Source: UTCFX2 sp963827155
Lineage (GTDB): Bacteria > Chloroflexota > Anaerolineae > Anaerolineales > UBA4823
Direction: 5' to 3'
Assembly (NCBI GenBank): GCA_963827155.1
Contig: CAWGZV010000002.1
Span: 1,364,001-1,428,000 of the forward strand
Length of the DNA: 64,000 bases
The notes below the pieces were generated by a model that was not told the DNA's origin, did no database searches, and was given only the letters and a program-made list of their open reading frames with translations. Numbering within the stretch: the first letter of the stretch is position 1; every line of letters begins with the position of its first letter. The translations under genes and the position numbers were made by a program. Below are positions 54,152-63,196 of the stretch, in pieces.

Positions 54152-55831
54152 CTATTCCTTCACCGGCACCTCGACCAGCACCCGCGTCCCCTGTCCGGGA
54201 GCGGATTGAATTTCGATGCTGCCGCCGACCTCTTCAGCACGCTCGCGCATAAAACCAAGCCCATACATTTGAGACTCTGCGTTCGCCATCGCCTGAAGAT
54301 CGAATCCAACGCCGTCATCCTGAACGATTACCTGTGCCTGACCGCCGTCGAGCTGGATCTGCACCTGGATGTTCTGCGCCTGGGCGTGCTTGCGGGTGTT
54401 GCTCAGGGATTCCTGGACAATCCGCAGCAGCTGTGCCTTGACAGTCGGCTCCAGCAGGCCGTCGTTCCAATCGGGCGGCTCGATCAGCACCGTGGGCAGC
54501 CCGTAATGCTCGCTGAAACGCCGAAGGTACACACGCAGCGTGCAGAGAAAACCGTCCTGGTCCATAGCAGCAGATTTGGCGCCCAGGATATACTCGCGCA
54601 CGTCGATCTGGGCCTCCTGAGCGACCGCTGAAAGCATCTTCAGGTCGCGGTCCGCTTCCGCTCTTTGGTCCTGCGCCAGCCTTGTGCGGGCGGCTTCGGC
54701 CTGCAGCTTCACAAAACCCAGCACCTGGCCGATCCCGTCGTGCAGCTCGCGCCCAAGGCGCTCGCGCTCCTGGAGGGTCGCCAGCGCCCGCTGCTGCTCT
54801 ACGATCTGCGCCTGAGCGCGCTTCTGCTCGGTCACATCATGGAGCAAGAGCAGATAACCCACAGCCTGCTCACGCCAATCTTTAAGGAGCGAAATCTCCA
54901 GCGTGAAGTCGCGGATAACCTGTCCGGTGCTCAAGCGTAGGTCCATTTCGGCTGCCTTTGTTTCCACCAGGTCAACGCCTGAAAGGGTTTGCAGCAGCAC
55001 TTCCACCGCTTGGCCGCGTACATGCCTGCTGGATGCTCCAAAAATCTTTTCTGCAGCCGGATTCAGGCTGGCAATCCGACCATTAGGATCCAGCACGAGC
55101 ATTCCCTCGCGCATTTGAGCGATCACAGTCTTGTGAGCCAGGGGGGTTGGGTCAAAAATGTGAAATCCAAATAAAGCGACGGCATAAATCAGGTACTCAA
55201 AGGCGAATTGGGGGACATTATTGAAAATATCAGGAGGGAGTACCCGGATAGCCTCGAGCAAGTACTGTACTCGCCCCGCGAGCAGGCCGGTTATCATGAT
55301 CAACACCGGCCAGCGGTGCTGAGGCGAGCGCACAAAAAGCCAGATAAAGACGATGAGGTTGACGACCCCCAAACCATACCCATATAATAATAACAGCAAG
55401 TTGCCGGGGCCCCGCAGCGGGAGAATAGTTCTTTCATAGGCAAACCCGCGCCAAATCCAATGGTGGAGATCGTTGGTCAGGATCAATCCAATGCTGAGCA
55501 GGCAAGGAATGGAGAGCAGGATCAGGTTGCGGCGGGTTAACCAGCGCCCAGGCCAGGCATATTCCAGCACAAAACAGGTCATGGCGGTGGCGACCGGCAG
55601 CTGGCAGGTGCCCTGGAACTTGAACCAGAAGATCTTCGTCTCCAGGTCCATGGCAGAAGCCTCCATAACAGAGCCAAACGCCCACATTGCGGCGAAGAGG
55701 CAGGCGAAGGCAAAAGGCGCAGCACCGGGCACGCTGCGGTGGCGCCAGGCATAAATTGCAAGCGGTATCAATAACAGGACTGTGAAAAAAGACGGCCAAA
55801 TGCTGGGAGAAGATGCATAGTTCCAGGACAT
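54152..55831 (-). CDS. 7TM-PAS histidine kinase (HisKA_3 type)
   Basis: A 559-residue sensor kinase. Residues 1-230 form the 7TM N-terminal region (SIWPSFFTVLLLIPLAIYAW, FWFKFQGTCQLPVATAMTCF), as in the histidine kinase 7TM family. A PAS domain (about 235-335) follows: MREGMLVLDPNGRIASLNPA and GYLLLLHDVTEQKRA. A coiled segment leads to the HisKA_3 motif ERERLGRELHDGIGQVLG with the phosphorylated His364. The ATPase has QLLRIVQESLSNTRKHAQAQ, the N-box, and VIVQDDGVGF and GLGFMRERAEEVGGSIEIQS. Such kinases pair with NarL-type regulators, here the one at 52825. The signal is unknown, probably sensed at or in the membrane. Confidence 0.92.
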   Translation of the reverse strand: MSWNYASSPSIWPSFFTVLLLIPLAIYAWRHRSVPGAAPFAFACLFAAMWAFGSVMEASAMDLETKIFWFKFQGTCQLPVATAMTCFVLEYAWPGRWLTRRNLILLSIPCLLSIGLILTNDLHHWIWRGFAYERTILPLRGPGNLLLLLYGYGLGVVNLIVFIWLFVRSPQHRWPVLIMITGLLAGRVQYLLEAIRVLPPDIFNNVPQFAFEYLIYAVALFGFHIFDPTPLAHKTVIAQMREGMLVLDPNGRIASLNPAAEKIFGASSRHVRGQAVEVLLQTLSGVDLVETKAAEMDLRLSTGQVIRDFTLEISLLKDWREQAVGYLLLLHDVTEQKRAQAQIVEQQRALATLQERERLGRELHDGIGQVLGFVKLQAEAARTRLAQDQRAEADRDLKMLSAVAQEAQIDVREYILGAKSAAMDQDGFLCTLRVYLRRFSEHYGLPTVLIEPPDWNDGLLEPTVKAQLLRIVQESLSNTRKHAQAQNIQVQIQLDGGQAQVIVQDDGVGFDLQAMANAESQMYGLGFMRERAEEVGGSIEIQSAPGQGTRVLVEVPVKE

Positions 55832-56129
55832 GACGGTTCACCGATGAGCCTAGGCTTTTGCTGATGCAGGCAAGTCGAACGAAACTCTGCCTTGCAGCAG
55901 ATCGCTTTCCCAAATTGATTGTACAGTCCTATCGGGGCTGAGTCAATCTATTGGAGCAGGCGAGCAAGCAACCCCCAATGCACTGTCAGCCCGAAAACGA
56001 TGATAATATTCACAGCAATGGTGATATCCAGTGTAGAAGCCCGCGTTCCGATATCGGATTCTCCACCTTGCCAATCAAGCAGCCCGATCGATTTGGGCGA
56101 CAACTATACTAGAGATAAGGGTCTGATCG
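55832..56129. other. Divergent intergenic region
   Basis: About 300 bases between the kinase gene and the thioesterase gene, which point away from each other. No gene or clear promoter is seen. Confidence 0.4.
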
Positions 56130-56585
56130 ATGGACATTTTCCGAATGAGCTACGATATCCGCTGGGCGGACCTGGATGCGAATGGGCACGTGTCTTATTC
56201 TGCCTATATCGACGCAACTGCCGATCTGCGCTACCGCTGTTTTGCCCAAAACAATTTCCCCCCAGGCTACTTTGAAGCGCTGGGGATCGGCGCCGTGTAT
56301 ACCAGTCTGACGGCTCACTTTTTAAGAGAAGTGCGATACGGCGAAACAGTGATCATCACCTATGAAACTGCCGGATTATCGCCCCAGGGCACCCGCTGGA
56401 AAGTCCATCACGATATCCTGAAATCCAGCGGTAAAAAAGCCGCGGTCTTGTCAATGGAAGGTACCCTGCTGGATATGAAAACCCGTAAAACCGCCCTGCC
56501 GGCGCCCGAGCTGCTCAGGTTCATGCAGCAGATCCCGAGAGCCGCCGACTTCGAAGTCATGTCAGAGAGCCGCTGGCTGAAATAG
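56130..56585 (+). CDS. 4HBT-type acyl-CoA thioesterase
   Basis: A 151-residue hot-dog fold protein. The active-site segment is IRWADLDANGHVSYSAYIDA, with the conserved Asp of the 4-hydroxybenzoyl-CoA thioesterase / YbgC group. It is followed by the long helix DLRYRCFAQ and the strands VRYGETVIITYETAGLSPQ, RWKVHHDILK and AVLSMEGTLLDMK. Such enzymes split acyl-CoA thioesters in the cytoplasm. The gene lies 30 bases before a cupin gene and probably shares its transcript, but no pathway can be inferred. Confidence 0.88.
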   Translation: MDIFRMSYDIRWADLDANGHVSYSAYIDATADLRYRCFAQNNFPPGYFEALGIGAVYTSLTAHFLREVRYGETVIITYETAGLSPQGTRWKVHHDILKSSGKKAAVLSMEGTLLDMKTRKTALPAPELLRFMQQIPRAADFEVMSESRWLK

Positions 56586-56615
56586 CCGCGGATTATCTAA
56601 GCGAAAGGAACCAGG

Positions 56616-56972
56616 ATGGAGGTCGTCAGCCTCGCCCAAATATTCAACCTGATCCAGGAATATTGGAGCCCGCGCATCGCCGGGGAATTGAACGATTCTT
56701 ACCTCAAGCTCGCAAAGCTCAAAGGCGAGTTCACCTGGCATTACCACGAGAATGAAGACGAGCTGTTCCTTGTGGTCAAAGGCAGACTGCTGATCCGGCT
56801 GCGCGACCGCGAACTCTGGCTGGGAGAAGGTGAATTTGCCGTGATCCCCAAAGGCGTCGAACACTGCCCGTCTGCCGAAGAAGAGGTCTGGGTGATTTTG
56901 CTGGAGCCCAAATCTACGCTCAACACGGGGAATATCCGGGACGAGAGAACGGTTGAAGCGCAGTGGATCTGA
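56616..56972 (+). CDS. Cupin domain protein
   Basis: A 118-residue single cupin. The first motif is FTWHYHENEDELFLVVKGRL, with two His and a Glu as metal ligands, and the second is WLGEGEFAVIPKGVEHCPSA with the final His. The short N-terminal helix (LAQIFNLIQEYWSPRIAGEL) and acidic-to-basic pattern fit the small mannose-6-phosphate isomerase-like cupins of unknown activity. The spacing of 30 bases from the thioesterase gene suggests one operon. Confidence 0.88.
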   Translation: MEVVSLAQIFNLIQEYWSPRIAGELNDSYLKLAKLKGEFTWHYHENEDELFLVVKGRLLIRLRDRELWLGEGEFAVIPKGVEHCPSAEEEVWVILLEPKSTLNTGNIRDERTVEAQWI

Positions 56973-56989
56973 ATCCATGCCGTCGCCGC

Positions 56990-57706
56990 CTAAATCAAGC
57001 CCACTTCAGAAAACTGCGGGAATCCGCCCCAATAGATTCCCCAACCTGCGAACAACAGGAAGGCAAATACACCGGCGGCAAAAAAGAAGGTCAGCATGGG
57101 ATGGTTGTTCAATTTACGACGCCCTCCTAACAGGACCAGCAGGATAAGGAATACCGTGACTGGAAGCCCGATCCAGACCGTCCCGCCTTCCAGGAAGATG
57201 CAGAACAGAGTTAAGCCATACAGAATACCAGCCGCAATTTGGACCCAGTATGCCATCTGCGCGGCGGCAGGGTGGCGCCACTCCCGGTAGATGATCAGCG
57301 CAGCTAACCCAACCACCCCGAGGTGCCAGAGGATGTGGCTCAGGTGCTCGTCAAAAAAATCGGTAAGCAGATAGATATCCGTACTGGTCACATCGATGAC
57401 ACCACGCTCTGCCAGTGAGCCGAGCAGATTGTTGATTGCGTTGGCGGCAAGATGCATTCCGTGCCCTTCTGCCCAGATCCCGGCAAGGATGACGAAAATT
57501 ATCTCCTCCGATAGCTTTAAGCCCTGGTCGGAGGCCGATTTAAACATCAGCCAATAGAATGGCAGGACGACCAGCGGAAAGAGCAGGTCGAATACATCCT
57601 GATAGTTCAGCAGGGGATATACGGGAAATTCCTCTCTCAGGAAGACCAGGAGCAGGAAAAAAATGAAAGAGATGACGGAAAAAACCAGATTCAGATAGCG
57701 GTTCAT
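56990..57706 (-). CDS. Membrane protein of unknown function, histidine-rich core
   Basis: About 238 residues with six or seven hydrophobic helices. A distinctive central part has AEGHGMHLAANAINNLLG and LTDFFDEHLSHILWHLGVVG: several His, Asp and Glu on neighbouring helices, which could form a metal site or proton path. I do not recognise the family. Translation starts at ATG 57706, which overlaps the TGA stop of the preceding gene (TGATG), so the pair is coupled. It is convergent with the cupin gene. Confidence 0.75.
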   Translation of the reverse strand: MNRYLNLVFSVISFIFFLLLVFLREEFPVYPLLNYQDVFDLLFPLVVLPFYWLMFKSASDQGLKLSEEIIFVILAGIWAEGHGMHLAANAINNLLGSLAERGVIDVTSTDIYLLTDFFDEHLSHILWHLGVVGLAALIIYREWRHPAAAQMAYWVQIAAGILYGLTLFCIFLEGGTVWIGLPVTVFLILLVLLGGRRKLNNHPMLTFFFAAGVFAFLLFAGWGIYWGGFPQFSEVGLI

Positions 57707-58344
57707 CACCTTAGACTCCTGAGTTCGATTGGCGTTTGAAGTGCTTTATAAGCTTCGCTCCGCTCGGAGAAAAACTTAATCCCAAAGTAGGTGACGAGCA
57801 CACCTCCAAACACTGCCACAGATACAAGGATGATAAGGATCAAAATTTTCGCCGAATCATCGTCCCCAAATGACCATCCCTTACCCTTCTCTGAAGAAGT
57901 GGAGGCTCTGTTCGCGCCTAGGTGAGGTTTAATCTCTGCTGCTGGGGTGAAATTCGCTTCTACCGCGCTCCCCGTGAAGAGGTGGGGATGATAGCTGGTA
58001 TACACGACATTTTCGACGATCTCACTTCGATTGCGGTTTAACCACGACCGATACTGAAACACCATGATCCCAAAGGTCAATCCACAGAAGAGGAAATAGG
58101 TACCAAGATGAAAAATCGTCAGCTTCGTTGCCAGATCGAGATAACTGTAAGTATTTGCAGCAGCCGCCTCAATGGCGAGGATATTCCAGGAGAGCGACAA
58201 GGCAGTAATAACCGCGCCAAGCCATAAGAATATTGATCTCCAACCACCGCTGTCCTGCGCCTCAATCCAGGAGTTGCCGATCGCATAGAGATTCCAGGCG
58301 TTGATCGCGAGATTGAACATCCAAATTTCGAGGAAGGTGTCCAT
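57706..58344 (-). CDS. Membrane protein of unknown function
   Basis: A 212-residue protein with about five hydrophobic segments. The first helices are MDTFLEIWMFNLAINAWNLY and SIFLWLGAVITALSLSWNIL, then a helix FHLGTYFLFCGLTFGIMVFQ. A polar loop rich in S, N and G lies at about 115-170, then a last helix ILILIILVSVAVFGGVLV and a soluble end. No known family is seen. It is translated just before the His-rich membrane protein with overlapping stop and start, so they probably form a complex or act together. Confidence 0.72.
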   Translation of the reverse strand: MDTFLEIWMFNLAINAWNLYAIGNSWIEAQDSGGWRSIFLWLGAVITALSLSWNILAIEAAAANTYSYLDLATKLTIFHLGTYFLFCGLTFGIMVFQYRSWLNRNRSEIVENVVYTSYHPHLFTGSAVEANFTPAAEIKPHLGANRASTSSEKGKGWSFGDDDSAKILILIILVSVAVFGGVLVTYFGIKFFSERSEAYKALQTPIELRSLR

Positions 58345-59081
58345 TTTTGCTTTTCCCTAGAATATGTGAAGGTGTTGCTTATCTCGATATTAGGTATAGA
58401 CGACTACCAAAAACAGACCTGGGACTGCCAAAAACTATTAATCAAAGCCGATTATTGGTGGAGATTTTCACAATTAAAGATTGACTTGGGATTTTTAATT
58501 TTGTATAATCAAAGCGAAGGTTAATTGCGTGGGGAATTAAATGGAAAATTGCATGCCAGCTGATTGATTGAATAATTCCAGAAGACCTCCAATTTGAGGT
58601 AGTAGAGAGGAGCAATCAGAGAAAAGCTTGTCTTTTTGTGGCAGAAACCAGTAAGATTCCTGGCCTGGTTCTAGCCAAGAGCAAGGATTTAAACGGGTGC
58701 TTTAGACCAAGGCTTGCAGGATCTATCATCCAGGAAAATACACACGGATAAAAATGTCATCCATCCGCATCACAGGTATGGAACACGGTATTTTTGGCCC
58801 TCACAATAGACCATCTTTGAAAACATTCCGAGCCTGCTCATGAGCCAGGGTCAGATGAACGGGACCAAAAAAGCGATCCCACAAACTATTGCTATCCTAC
58901 ACCAGAACGCTGATTTCTCCAGCCCAAGCTGCCTGAGCGTTTTTAGTCCCCTTGTAATCAATCGCTGCTTCCCAGAGCTTTTCATTCCCCAGCAGACACG
59001 CTTCCTGGCGTTTTCCGCCGGACGACTGCACTTCACCGGGTCGATGATTGACCCAAAGATTTGTATAAAGGAGATAATAAA
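58345..59081. other. Long divergent intergenic region
   Basis: About 740 bases. It holds the promoter at 58481-58509 and otherwise no supported gene. A frame at 58840-59085 has no ribosome site and no family resemblance, and its end overlaps the next gene. If the promoter is used, the next gene has a leader of over 550 bases, so an RNA element is possible, but I recognise none. Confidence 0.4.
58481..58509 (+). promoter_or_regulatory. Strong promoter
   Basis: TTGACT at 58481-58486 and TATAAT at 58504-58509 with a 17-base spacer. The nearest downstream gene is the metallo-hydrolase at 59082. Confidence 0.65.
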
Positions 59082-60864
59082 ATGAAAAAGTTAATTTGTT
59101 TGGTATTGCTAATCAGTGTTCTTGTGCCGACCTCGACGGTCATGGCATACGATCCTGATTCGGTGCCAGTTCCTGATCCGCTGCTGGAGAAGTATGAGGG
59201 GTTCTTTCCACCCGCAGTGATCCAGGTAACCGATGGCGTCTATGTTGCCAGAGGGTATAACCGCGATAATCCGGTGCTGATCGAGGGCGTCAACGGCCTG
59301 ATTGTCGTCGATCCAGGGGAGAGCATTCGTGGGGCGCAGGCTGCCAAGGCTGGCTTCAATGCCGAATTGAACAACATCTTTGAGAAGAAACCCGTCAAAG
59401 CGATTATCTACACCCATGGGCACGATTGCCATATCAACGGTGCATCGGTCTTTGCGAATGAGCATACCGAGATCATCGCTCAGGAAGGCCTGATGGGCGG
59501 CCTGTTTAATGAGTGGTTTGGCCAGGTTTTTCCGTCGAGAGCTGAAGGCGGGGTTAAAGATGGCCGGGCTTATGTTTATGGACGCTCCCGTTCAGGACGG
59601 AGAAGGCTGGTATGTTGGATATGTCCTTGGCGGGCCGCAGATCCCCGGGCCATCCGGCTTTCTGGTGCCGACCAGGACCGTAAAGGACGAATTAAAGACA
59701 ACCATCGCCGGTGTAGAGCTAGATCTTATCCATGCACCCGGTGAGGCGCAAGATGTCATCATCGTCTGGCTGCCTGGCAAGAGGGTCCTGCTTGAAATTG
59801 CTCTTATGTACGAAGCCTTTCCGGCTTTGTCGACAACGAGAGGCAGCGGTCAGAGAAATCCGCTGGATTACATTAACAGCTTGAAGATTGCCAGAAGCCT
59901 CAACCCCAAATACCTGGTAGCGCTCCATGGCCCCAATCCCGTCACAACCGGAGAAGAGAACGTCCGCCAATACCTCACCAACTTCAGCGATGCCATCCAG
60001 TTCATGCACGACCAGACCGTGCAATACTTGAACCGAGGCTTCACACCCGGAGAGATGATGGACTTGATCCAGCTGCCGCCCCATCTCGCCTCCAATTCCT
60101 ATCTGCAGGAGACGTATGGCTCGAAAGACTGGAACATCTTCCACATCTTCAGGTACTATCGAGGCTATTACACCGGCGAGGTCAGAGACCTGTTTCCGCA
60201 ATCGACCCTGAGCGAGGCACAGATGTCGGCCGAGCTGGCAGGGGGAGTCGCTGCCCTGGCAAGTAAGGCCGAGAGCGCTCGGGTCGCAGGCAAGCTGGAG
60301 TGGGCATTGAGACTCGCCGACGATGTCCTTGTGCTGGAGCCGGGTAATGCTGCGGCATTCGAGACAAAGAAGGCGGCGATGCTCGCCCTGGCAGGAGACA
60401 CGATCAATTCTCAAGCGCGCAATATGCTGCTATCCGACTACCTGGTAATGACAGGACAAAACCATCTGTCATTCGAATTCGGGGATCCTAAAGTTGCTTT
60501 CGCGAAGATCGACGATCGCATGGTTCCATTGATGCCCATGGACACCCTGCATCGAATCTTGGCTGTCAGCCTTAACGCCTCCAAATCCATGGAAATGGAC
60601 ATGGTGGTCGGTCTGCAGCTCACGGATGCAGGTAAGAATAAACCGAAACCAGCCTACTATACATTGAACGTCCGCAAAGGCATCCTCGAGGTGAATCCGC
60701 CGTCCGCGAGCAGTGCCCAGTTTGTGATTACCACCGATATTCTGACCTGGAAGAAGCTGGTTCTGAGCAAGCTTACTCCTGAAGACGCATTATTATATGA
60801 AGATGTGGTTATTTCTGGAGGAACACCAGAAAGCTTCTATTCATTCATGGACCTTTTTAATTAA
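59082..60864 (+). CDS. Alkylsulfatase-like metallo-beta-lactamase-fold hydrolase, frameshifted
   Basis: About 594 residues. ATG 59082 follows AAGGAG and begins a signal peptide (KKLICLVLLISVLVPTSTVM). The metal motif reads THGHDCHINGASVF (His112, His114, His117); the usual form is H-x-H-x-D-H, so Cys116 stands where Asp is expected and Asp115 is shifted by one. Near 59550-59580 the frame breaks and goes on as MAGLMFMDAPVQDGEGWYVG. Next come HAPGEAQDVIIVWLPGKRVL, LVALHGPNPVTTGEENVRQY, an alkylsulfatase dimerisation part, and a C-terminal SCP2-like domain (VVGLQLTDAGKNKPKPAYYT). The family cleaves alkyl sulfates such as dodecyl sulfate. The changed motif puts activity in doubt. Confidence 0.86.
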
Positions 60865-60872
60865 TGGATTGA

Positions 60873-60896
60873 TGAGGTGCTTGAACAGGCACCTCA
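60873..60896 (+). terminator. Hairpin terminator
   Basis: TGAGGTGC at 60873-60880 and GCACCTCA at 60889-60896 form a perfect stem 9 bases after the hydrolase stop. A pyrimidine-rich tail, TCTTCTCTCTCC, follows. Confidence 0.65.
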
Positions 60897-61239
60897 TCTT
60901 CTCTCTCCCCAAGAAGCTCACCTTATCACCGGAAAGCAGCCTGCCAGGGACGGCAAAGAGCTGGGATTGAGCGCGCTACTCGCCATTTCATTTGACTTAT
61001 ATATTGATTTAATGATGGTTTTCATTATAATTAATCAAAACAGTTCCCTGCAGCTTTAATCGCTGGCGGTGCAGATGCTTTAGATCTGCCACCACAGATT
61101 GTCTCATTCTTGCCGCTGATCCATTATCGGCGGCATGTTGTTTTCTCATCCTGGCGGCGGAAGGAACACTGCAAAGCCGGTGAATTGGCAGACCAGTAAT
61201 CGGATCCGGTACTCTCGGAATTGAAGGGGTGCGGTCGCA
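60897..61239. other. Intergenic region
   Basis: No gene is supported here. The stretch ends with GAAGGGG about 15 bases before the start at 61240. Confidence 0.4.
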
Positions 61240-63003
61240 ATGCCAAACGACATCCTGTCCATTCTGACGCTGCTGACCAATTTCCTGTGCATGGCAATTT
61301 CGCTGTGGTTTGCCATCTATCTGCTGGCGCGCGGTCACGAGAACCAGTTCACGCTCCGGGCGGTCATCGCCCTGCTGGCCCTGGTTTTCTTTTATTACGG
61401 CGCCTTTCTCGAGATTATTAATCCCGCCGCCAACACTGCTGGCATCTGCTCGCTGGCAGTGGTGATCGCGCTGGTCGCGACCCACGATTTGACCTATTAT
61501 TTCCTCCCACCAGCAGACCAAAAAAGACAATCCTGGGCCTCGAAGGGGTTAATACTATTGGGCATCGTCGTCACAATGCTGCATTTCAGCCTGCCGGTCC
61601 AGGACACCTGCAACCCGCTTTATCACTGCCCGATCCGGCTTAATGGATCCTCAGTGGTCATCGATCTATTCAAACTGCTGGCCTTTTGCGCGGTTGTTTA
61701 CAACCTCTACCGGATTGGGATCGACCGCACAAGCAAACAACCGCGCCCGGTCTACCTGGCGGTGATATTCGGCGCCAGCACGATTGGGCTGAGCGTCCTT
61801 GGTTCGATCCTTAACATCCGGATCCCCCGCTTTATCCCCAATCTCATGGTGCTCGCCTCGCTCTCCCTTTTATTGTATTCCGTTTCCCGCTATCAGATCT
61901 TTATCAGCCGCCGGAAAGGTCGCTATGAATTACCGATCACGATGCTGACCATGAGTCTGGTGACCGGTCTTTATATTATTTTTGGCTGGCAAATCCACGT
62001 CCCTTTGACCGCGATGCTGCTGCTGATCGTAATGGTAATATTCACCCATTCTTCCTATGATCTGGTGCGAGAATTCCTCGACCAGCTGTTCCGAAAACAG
62101 GAGCAGGTCATGCGCCACCAGATCCGCTCTGTTGACCGCGGCGCCTCCCAAAATATCTCGCTCCAGCGCTATCTCCGCAGAGGCCTGGCGATCCTGTGCC
62201 AGAATCTAAACTCCAGCGGGGGTTTTATTGCCCTGCGCAATCAGGATGGTTTTGAAGTAACGGCATCTCTGCATTCGATCCATGATGGCACCCGGTTTCC
62301 CAAGCAAGAGCTTCGGATCGCCGGTTTGGCGCAGCCTCCGATAACCTTATGTAACGAAGTATCCTGGCTGGCTCCTATTTTCGTCGGCGGAAAACAGATC
62401 GCCATCATCGGGATCTGTCCAAAATACAGCGGCTTGAAGTACGATGAGGAAGATCTTTACTGGCTTGAAGAGATCTCCGACCAAATGGGCTGGGTCATCC
62501 AGGCGAATTTCGGTCCGAACCTCGAAAAAGACCAGGAGGCAAATATCCAGCCGCCGGCAGCCGACCAGGGAGATATCCCGGATATCGACACCGGCGACCT
62601 GACCTCCATCTTCAACTTTAAACTGGATCCTGATCTGATCCACTGCGTCGAAGACGGTTTTCGCCACCTGTACGACTACTCCAGCCTCGGCAGATCGCCG
62701 CTCGTAGAATTATTCGGGATAAAAGCGGAAGACCATATCGATCGCGGCAAGCTGGTGCAGCAGCGGCTGTTGAGCATCCTGGATAAATTGCGCCCGAACA
62801 ATCTGCTGCCCACCGATCCGCTTACCCACGAATGGTACAGCTATACCATTTTGCACGATGCCTATGTAAATGACACCCCGGCCAGAGACATCATGTCTAA
62901 GCTGTATATCTCTGAAGGAACATACTACCGCACCCGTCGAAAAGCGCTGCGAGGGATCACCAGGGCGCTGCTCGAGCTAAACGCTGCCAGCCAGGCTGTT
63001 TAG
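61240..63003 (+). CDS. 7TM-GAF-like membrane receptor with C-terminal helix-turn-helix
   Basis: A 587-residue protein. Residues 1-285 hold eight or nine membrane helices (LLTNFLCMAISLWFAIYLLA, AVIALLALVFFYYGAFLEII, PITMLTMSLVTGLYIIFG). A coiled linker (REFLDQLFRKQEQVMRHQIR) leads to a GAF-like domain at about 305-425 (LAILCQNLNSSGGFIALRNQ, LAPIFVGGKQIAIIGICPKY). The C-terminal 130 residues are helical and end with YVNDTPARDIMSKLYISEGT and YYRTRRKALRGITRAL. That looks like a helix-turn-helix: a turn at YISEGT and a basic recognition helix. No kinase or cyclase domain is present. This would make it a one-step membrane-bound sensor and regulator, which is inference. A perfect terminator follows. 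Confidence 0.72.
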   Translation: MPNDILSILTLLTNFLCMAISLWFAIYLLARGHENQFTLRAVIALLALVFFYYGAFLEIINPAANTAGICSLAVVIALVATHDLTYYFLPPADQKRQSWASKGLILLGIVVTMLHFSLPVQDTCNPLYHCPIRLNGSSVVIDLFKLLAFCAVVYNLYRIGIDRTSKQPRPVYLAVIFGASTIGLSVLGSILNIRIPRFIPNLMVLASLSLLLYSVSRYQIFISRRKGRYELPITMLTMSLVTGLYIIFGWQIHVPLTAMLLLIVMVIFTHSSYDLVREFLDQLFRKQEQVMRHQIRSVDRGASQNISLQRYLRRGLAILCQNLNSSGGFIALRNQDGFEVTASLHSIHDGTRFPKQELRIAGLAQPPITLCNEVSWLAPIFVGGKQIAIIGICPKYSGLKYDEEDLYWLEEISDQMGWVIQANFGPNLEKDQEANIQPPAADQGDIPDIDTGDLTSIFNFKLDPDLIHCVEDGFRHLYDYSSLGRSPLVELFGIKAEDHIDRGKLVQQRLLSILDKLRPNNLLPTDPLTHEWYSYTILHDAYVNDTPARDIMSKLYISEGTYYRTRRKALRGITRALLELNAASQAV

Positions 63004-63030
63004 ACCCATTTCACTAAGCAAGCCATCTGA

Positions 63031-63062
63031 CCCGCCAAACGATACCTTTGGCGGGTTTTTTT
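63031..63062 (+). terminator. Rho-independent terminator
   Basis: CCCGCCAAA at 63031-63039 pairs perfectly with TTTGGCGGG at 63047-63055 around a 7-base loop, followed by seven T. Confidence 0.92.
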
Positions 63063-63196
63063 CTGCTGTCAGGAATTGAGGCGAAAAATGGCAGGTATTG
63101 GCAGTCGATGCTCTGGTATTGACAGTTAAGAAAATGTCTAATCAAGCTAGGTCGAGCTGCCGCCAATCGCAGCATCTGGCAAATGGGAGGTCGGAA

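Noticed and set aside
58840..59085. Gene of 81 codons before the alkylsulfatase-like gene
   Set aside because: No ribosome site, and its end overlaps the well supported start at 59082.
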